Both the position numbers and the translations under genes were made by a program. Under the pieces are notes generated by a model, which saw only the letters and a list, made by a program, of their open reading frames with translations, was not told the origin of the DNA and made no database searches. DNA of 10,822 nucleotides from Chloromonas sp. AAM2 (Eukaryota; Chlorophyta; Chlorophyceae; Chlamydomonadales; Chlamydomonadaceae). Shown piece after piece: positions 1 to 7,400 of the stretch. The stretch's first letter is position 1. The number at the start of each line of letters is the position of its first letter. Location: assembly GCA_004335635.1 (NCBI GenBank), contig QAXH01006433.1:1-10822 (forward strand), written 5' to 3'.

Positions 1-1256
1 GCACTTTGACCTCAAACGTACACACACTGGCCCACTCTTTGCCAGGAGCTGACAAGCTTCTCCTGCCCGTGGCTAGTACTCTAGCTTAACCCATGGTTAA
101 CGTAAGGCACATTTCTAACCAGAGCATTTCTAAGAGCAGAAAAGATCTGCAGGGCAGCCACAGAACCCAGGACTTAGCAAGTTCTGGTGGAAGTGGTCAA
201 TCACCACACCAGGTGTCGCCACCCCTTGTACACCACTCCCCGCAGCAATGAATTGCTTGCCCTGCGCAGCATGTGGCTGCTGTGTATCAGGATACTATGT
301 GCCAGTGGATCACTCTGGCCTACCGGCAGCCGGGTAACATGCAACGGTGTCCGAGTTTGTTAAACGCGTGCCAATGCATGATGCAAAAGTTCAGGCAATG
401 CATGACGCACGGCAGTTTACGTAGGCCATGACTCAAGCTTGTCCAACCTGATAAGGTACTACTCCCATCTCACGCTCGTTCAACATCAACCGTTTGCATG
501 CCGAAGGTATCCCTGGCCCACCCAAGACACGATTATTGAATTAGCGGTGAATCAATGTACAACGGTATGTGTACAAGATGTCACCCAATGACACAGAACC
601 GCCCCTACCTACCCTTAACAACATGACCGAATGAGCGCGGTTAACAAAGCAGGCACGATGGCTAAAGAGCAAACACGCCGCCTAGGCGATACCGTGAGCT
701 TTGGTTTTGCAATTAAATGCTATCACATGACCATGGCGCATATGATCTTCCTGGTAAGGGTGGCAGCACATCATGTATGCCAGTGCACAGTACAGAGGTC
801 ACATTGAGAACCTCTACAAACAACCATCCTGACACATCCCATGCGATTTTGAAATCACGCCTCTTGCAAAGGTCCGATTGCACGTGTGCCAGTCATGGTG
901 TGACGGTAAGGAATGTGAATATCCTCGGCTACTTGCATGCCCGGGCTGTCCACTGGCCACTGGGTAAGCAGCTTAGCAACGTGCCTTGCTGATACTGCCT
1001 GGGCTTGGCTGTGCGCAGGCGGCTAATTTGTGGAACAGCAGAACAGCAACAAACTCAGGGGAAGGGACACAGCCATCTGGCGCGGAGCACCACAGTCCAT
1101 GTGATGACATCAACGGCTGAGTCAGCAAACGGTTGCACGTTTGCTTACGTGGCATTCAAAGAGACTGTCTTAGAATCTTGGGAAGCGCAGCCGCCGACTC
1201 GACAGCGCACAAGTCTGCCAATCCCTCAACAGTCGTGATAGAACCAGCAGAGCATC
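1..1256. other. Upstream region of ACX, no gene recognised
   Basis: Open frames here are short, overlap on both strands and show no protein-family features. The stretch should contain the ACX promoter and 5' UTR, but I see no clear TATA box or initiator. Local structure includes a near repeat of CAATGCATGAYGCA at 372 and 396, and an inverted repeat TTAAC/GTTAA at 86-100. Possible splice-like signals (GTAAGG at 906, CTGTGCGCAG ending at 1019) could belong to a 5' UTR intron, but this is unsupported. Confidence 0.6.
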
Positions 1257-1438
1257 ATGGACGCGCAGACAAGGCGACTGCGCGCCTTGCTGGGTCATTT
1301 TCATTTGGACACCAGCGCTGGCAGGCCAGGTGGCGCTGCGTCGTTCTCGCTGCAAGAGCTGCAAGGCATCTTGGATCACGATAACCATGGCGTGCGAGCG
1401 CAGATGAAAGAATTCATGAAGGGAGCTGAATACATTCC
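1257..1438 (+). other. ACX: ACX coding exon 1 (residues 1-60 plus 2 bases)
   Basis: This exon carries the start codon and the N-terminal targeting region. It ends in CC before a strong donor GTAAGT, and the split codon is completed by G from exon 2 to give Pro61. Without splicing, the frame stops at 1440-1442. Confidence 0.9.
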
Positions 1439-4400
1439 GTAAGTTCTGCCAAGAATCCCGATTGACTCAGGCACGTCCATCATACCTTGTCTTCAGGGTT
1501 GCGCATGCTTCAAATGCTGTTCCAATGCTTGCTCTGGTGGCAGAGTGCCCCAGGTGCTCTGCTAGCTGTCTGTGCATGTGCACGTGAGCCCTTTCCTGAC
1601 CACTCAACTGTTTTGGCGATTGCCTGGTTCCTGATATTCAGCCTGGTCACGCATGACGCTGGCAGTCAGTCAGATGCCTCATGTCCATTGCATGCCATGA
1701 CACCTTTTGGATCACTTGTATGTCTACATGGTTTAAACATGATGCAGTCCAAGCAGCTGGTGGTAGTTGCTTTACAGATGATGTACAGCTGCAAGAGTAG
1801 TACACATCTGATACAACAAGAATGTAGAAGTTTGCTGCAGTACACATTAGCATACATGTACAATGTCGAGCGGCTCCAGGCGTTATGACATGGAGCTTGC
1901 TGAGGAGCGTGAGTTGGCCCTGACAAGACTCAAGAAGCTCAGCTGTGCTGGGTTCTACAGCGTTGGTGACTTCAGGTGCGGCTCAGGCTGCCTTGCACCG
2001 TGTGTCTCGGTGGGCTGCTCAGCTATGATACAGTATGTGAAGCAAGTGAAGCGCATTGATTAGGGGTCCTTGGTAGAATGCCAGCTCTGTAGGCGAGCCG
2101 TGTCGTGTTGGTTGCGGCCAACTGGCTGGTCGCTTGTCACCACTCTCTTAGTGTTGCTTGCTCCTGGGTGTCGCCACAGCTTGGTCCGCCCATTCATATG
2201 CGACGGCACGGCTTGTACCAAAAGAGCACTAAAGCAGAGGCCAACTGTGGCTGCTTGTGTTGCCACTTGTGATGGCAGTGCGGGCGCCAGTCCCAGGCCA
2301 TGTGTGGCTGCGTGGGCTGGTGCCAAGCCACCCAGCCAGTGGTGTGGTTGCTTGCTTTGATGCAGGACCAACCCGCTGCGCATTTTTGCAGCGCACGAGA
2401 TCGCGGCCTACATGGACCCCTCCATGGCCACAAAGATGACAGTGCAGATGAACCTATTTGGGGGTGGGTGTCTTGAACCTATAACTTGAATATGTAGACT
2501 AGACGGCGAACCAAAACCAAGCTTGCAACGCAGGAAACGCTGGACACAGATAACAATGTGTATGTGTCTGTACTTTCAGGCTATCAATTACCAGACATAT
2601 GAGTAGGTTGTGTATGTGTCTGTACTTTCAGGCTATCAATTACCAGACATATGAGTAGGTTGCACAGGAGCAGGCTGTCTGAAGGATTGGCAGGTGAAAC
2701 TTCCATCCTACAAGGTGGAAGCTGCGCCCACCGAACAATGACATGCACATGTCCAGTTTCACTGCACTGACCATCCTTCCACCCAGTTCCACTTGCAGAC
2801 AGTGCCTTTAGCAAAATTCGACATGCTGTAGTGATCAACAACATTTTTGCACAGGCACTGTCCTCAAGCTTGGCACTGCGCGTCACCATGAGGCCATGAT
2901 GAAGCCCATGGACGTGCTGGACGCCGTGGGCTGCTTTGCACTCACTGAGCTGGGCTTTGGGAACAACGCAGTGGAGATGGCAACCACGGCAGAATATGAC
3001 CCAGCCACACAGGTCAGTGGAGAGGGGAGAGAAAACGGAAGTATGCCAGGGTGGCCATTGGGTCACTGGGTCACTACTGAGGTCACAGGGGTTGGGACAC
3101 CGTCACAGGTTACAATCGCTTGGGACTTACAGTAGTTGAAAGCACACTCTGGTTGATTGTGCAAGCCCACTCTGGTTTGCCTGTTACAATACAAACCCAT
3201 CAAGTGAGGACTTGCGATTCCTCAGCCACCATCACTTGGAGCTCGAACAATGCATCAACACCGACTGGACTTTGCTATTCAACAATATGTCAGGGTGACG
3301 TCTTGTTGGCATAATTGATCATTCATCTGCTTCCTTGATGTGTTTAGGAGTTCATCGTCCACACGCCCACCACTCTGGCTCAGAAGTACTGGATCACCAA
3401 CAGCGCAGTGCACGCACAGGTAAGCTGGGCTTGACGGATTCGTTTTGAATTGTTTCATTTCGCAAAGGAATCAATCACCCGTAGTCATGGCAGTTTTGAC
3501 GGCTACATGAAGCACTGCTGGGGCTGGAAGAGCCACAGGGAAGGATGCATGCATGCATACAAAGATTCAGATGCATGACTTTCTTCTTGGTCCTCCCATC
3601 GGTTGGCGGGGCTGACATATGCCAACCTCGCCCCTGCCAGCTCTTTGTCGTCCCGGTTGAGTTTGCTAGTTAGTCATTGGATTGCTGATTGCAACGCCCT
3701 GTCAGTCGTGTTGGATTCCTGATGGGTTCCTGATGGGTTTGCCCAACTTGGCTGGTCAGTTACTCTGCTATGCTACCTTATCATTCCTGCTTTCATGGGC
3801 CCTCACCGGTTTACTGCCTTCCTTTCGTTGCCTGTTGTGTGCAGTGGTCGGTTGTGTTTGCCCAGCTGCTTGTGGGCGGCACCAACCAGGGCGTGCATGG
3901 GTTCCTTGTGCGCATCAGGTGGGTGGTCCATGCACATCTTGGAAGCCATGCAGCCCACAAATGGACTGTGCAGCACACACACTGGGGTGGGCTGCAGGTG
4001 GCCTTGCCACATCAGACCTTGCAGCTGCTCAGATCAGCCTGTAGCTCGTGTGCGCCAGGGATGTGCCTCAAGTCGAGGTCAGCGAACCAGAAATTCAGGT
4101 CAGGTCAGACTGCAGTAGGTCAGCGGAAACATAACGTCAGGAGAAGTGGGCAGTCACGCTCAAAGGACGCTGAGCGGCCCACCTGCTGGGTATCGTCAGG
4201 CGCAAACACTGCATAGCCTTCAATTCATCCAGCCAGAAGAAACGGCGGGCATGTGTCTGTATTTGATTCTCAAGAGAAGTGTGTTGGAGTTGGGATATGA
4301 ACGGTTAGTTTTGTCGTTCATGTGCAGGAATGACGACATGAGCATCTGCCGCGGAGTGAGGATTGAGGACATGGGACACAAGATGGGCTGGTGAGGGCCA

Positions 4401-7400
4401 GGAGAGGACCACACAGCATGAGGAGGCTGGTGTTCTGTAGCTGTGTGCCTGCTCGTGTCTGCTGCTGCTGTTGTTGTTGTTGTTTACATGGCCCTCAGTC
4501 CGGGGAGGACAGCTCAGCAGGGGCAAGGGGGAAGGGAAATTGCCGGTAATCTACTGGTCACCACTGCACCCTTGTCAACAACAGAAAAGTCAAACTCAAA
4601 TTGTTACTGGACAATTGCTGGACAATTTCCAGCGCGCAAAAGACTGTGTTATCTCCCAGTACTCAATTCTACAGCAACCAAGGGCAGACACAGAGCTTGT
4701 GCCTGTGCCCGCTTCTGTTACATGGAGCTGGGCATTGGGTGTACAAAATTTCTCCTCTTACAGCATCACATGGCAACCTGCTTATACATCAGACTGTTCC
4801 AATGCGCTGTCGCTGAGCATTTGTTGATGACAAGCAAGCTGTGCTTCGTTTTGATGCGCTGCAGCAATGGTGTTGACAATGGCAAGCTCTGGTTTGACCA
4901 CGTGCGCGTGCCACGCGGCGCGCTGCTGGATGCAATCTCACAGGCGGGTGGCTTTCACAGGGGCAGGGCAAGGGGAGAGCGGGGTGTCCAGACGACTGCC
5001 GAAGGTGGCACAGGGGCACTTTGAGGGGAAGTGCAGGCGAGGCAGAAGGGACAGGTTTGTTTGGTGTCCAAGAATGTGATGGAGCGGTGAAGGAAACGGC
5101 CAGTGGAGACAGCCAGCTTAGGGCAGGTGTCGTTCCAACCCGCAAACTCTGAAAACCTGCATGCCTCGGACAGCGAGGGTCAAGCAACGAGCAGGCGGAT
5201 AAGGTCCGTGGTTTGGTCCTCCTGGGGGAGGCATATGCTAGGTGTTGCGGACCCCACGTTCTATCCATGCACAAGCCACGTGTCTGTGGTGTGTGATGCT
5301 TGCAGGTGGATGCTGATGGCACTTTCCACAGCAGTGTGGCCAAGCCACGTGACCGTTTCTTGAAGGTTGCTGACCAGCTGCTGTCCGGCCGGCTGTGTAT
5401 CGCCAGCATGATGCAGAGCGGCAGCAAGGTAGGTAGGGCACATCAGGGCTGCTAAAAATTCAGAGTCAGATTGTGTTCTCCGACGTTATAAATGATTGTG
5501 ACATTGTAGGACGCACAGCAGCCGGCATTTGGTGCGGAGGCATCGGTTTAAGCCCTGGCTTTCAGACGTAGTGCAAAGGCCTTTCTTTTATTCCATTTCG
5601 TTCTCCTCTGGTCTTTAGTCTAGGCGACAGCAGTTCATTGCCTTGCCCATGTTCACTCCCCACTCAACATAGCGCTTGCTGGCCCTTCTTGCGACACTGT
5701 GGCAACCGTTCGCACATTACCAGTGCGTGCTCATGGATAAGCAGGGATTGGTGGAAGCAATGCTTTGGCCCGAGAATGTCGTGTAATGATGACGCTGATG
5801 CTGATGATTATGATGTTCGTGTCCCCACTGTGCAGGTTGCGCTGGCCATTGCATTTGGTTACGCCGCCTCCCGGCTGTGTGTGGGGCCCACGGGCAAGAG
5901 CGACACCGCTATTCTGGATTACCAGCTGCAGCAGAGGTGGGCAGTGGCAGCTGGGTTGTCAGCTTGGAAGAGCAAACTCTGATGCGGTGCACTGGTGAAT
6001 GATGCAACTGTGCTAATCCAAAGGTTAACAGACAGTTTACTCGATTCTCAAATAAGGCATGTTCAGCCTGGCAGGTTCACAGTCCAGGCTCTGCAAGACA
6101 TGATGTGATGTGTGCTTGCAGGGCTCTGGTCCCTCTGCTGGCGCGCACTGTGTGCCTAGCCCTGGGCCTGAGCAGCGTCAAGGAGCGCTGGGCAGCCAAC
6201 TCGGGATTCAACGGGCCAGTCGAGCCTAAGGTCGGGCAGGAGGTGGTGGTGCTGTGCTGCGCAATCAAGCCGCTGTGCGCATGGAACATAGAGGTGGGTC
6301 GAGGTTACGGTGTTAACTAGGGTCAAGTGCTGTTAATTCAAGCCGGAGGTGGGTTGAATCGAGGATTTTGGGCTGCACAAGCAAGCCACGCTGTGCATGG
6401 AACATGGAGGTGGGTTCAGAGATCAGCGCAGTGGTACGGGGACGTGAATGTTGCCGGCGTGCATTGGTTGGGACTATCAATTGATTGCCACCTATCGCTC
6501 ATATAACTAGTTTGACACGTAGACTGTGCTTGGAGCATGTGAAATACGCCATGAGCAGTGTTGGCTGGGGATTGACATGCGGCTCGTGCTTCCCATTGTT
6601 TGGTGAGCGTGCGCTCTGTGCTTGCTGGTTGGACTCGTTTGAGGACATAAAGCACACCTAGTGTCTGCTGCATGGACGGAATAAAACCACAGCAATGGGC
6701 TTTGTTGCTTGCTAGTTTGGTGTTACCGTCTGTGTTTGGCACATTGCAGGACACTGCTACTTGCTGTCGCGAACGGTGTGGAGGCCAGGGGTATCTGAGC
6801 GTCAACCGGTTTGGTTCCATCCTCGGCTTTGCGCATGCGGGCATGACTGCAGAGGGTGATAACAGGTAGTGCAGGGTGGCAGGATACGATAGAACAAGCC
6901 AGAAGAGACAACACACGCTGCAGTCAGTCGACTTGTTGCGTAAGTCTCAACATGACTGCACCGGAGCACAAGCAGTGTGCGAGGGCAGTGTGCAACAGCA
7001 GCCATGTGTGGTGTCAGTGCAACCAGCGTAACAAGGCAACCGGCACAGCCCAGAGCGGCCCTAAGCTAAGCAGAGCTACAAAAAGGCAAGCTACCATGAC
7101 CATGTGTGTACAAGAAGATATGAAGAAAGGCCACGGATGAGCGACTGCAGAGGTCGGTGACGCTGAGATGCGAACCTGCACATGCACGTGTTGTGTTTGC
7201 AGGGTGTTGATGCAGAAGGTGGCCAAGGAGCTGCTCACAATGATGAACTGGCCGGCCTATGCAGCGCGCGCACAAAGGGTAGGAGCAGCCTTGGATCAGA
7301 AGAGCAAAGCACTGCCCGTGTCCTCTCATATGGGCTGATTAGCTCTGACCTCAAGAATCATGAGGTTTGGCATGCTACGGCAAGACGTTAGTATGTGGTG

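Noticed and set aside
717..992. 91-residue open frame upstream of ACX
   Set aside because: There are no protein-family features, it lacks surrounding exon structure, and other frames overlap it. Treated as chance.
2579..2854. Extra exon or extended exon 4 starting at an acceptor inside the 52-bp repeat
   Set aside because: Exon 3 joins exon 4 at 2855 with perfect family continuity ([11 protein letters not shown]), leaving no room for extra residues.
2584..3066. 160-residue minus-strand open frame
   Set aside because: It overlaps exon 4 and intron 3, including the 52-bp duplication, on the wrong strand, and has no recognisable features.
4076..4123. AGGTCA motifs resembling nuclear-receptor half-sites
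   Set aside because: Nuclear hormone receptors are an animal family and are not expected in a green alga. The motifs form part of a local simple repeat.
4443..5024. 193-residue plus-strand open frame
   Set aside because: It is intron 7 sequence that happens to be open in the frame of exon 8, plus exon 8 itself and intron 8. Only the part at 4865-4943 matches the enzyme family. Retention of intron 7 would stop at once (TGG TGA at the exon 7 boundary).
4789..5427. 212-residue minus-strand open frame
   Set aside because: It lies opposite exons 8 and 9 and intron 8 of ACX. Its translation is rich in Ser, Pro, Arg and Cys with no family features, so it is a shadow of the coding strand.
6416..6916. 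166-residue minus-strand open frame
   Set aside because: It is antisense to exon 12 and intron 11, with a composition typical of chance open frames.
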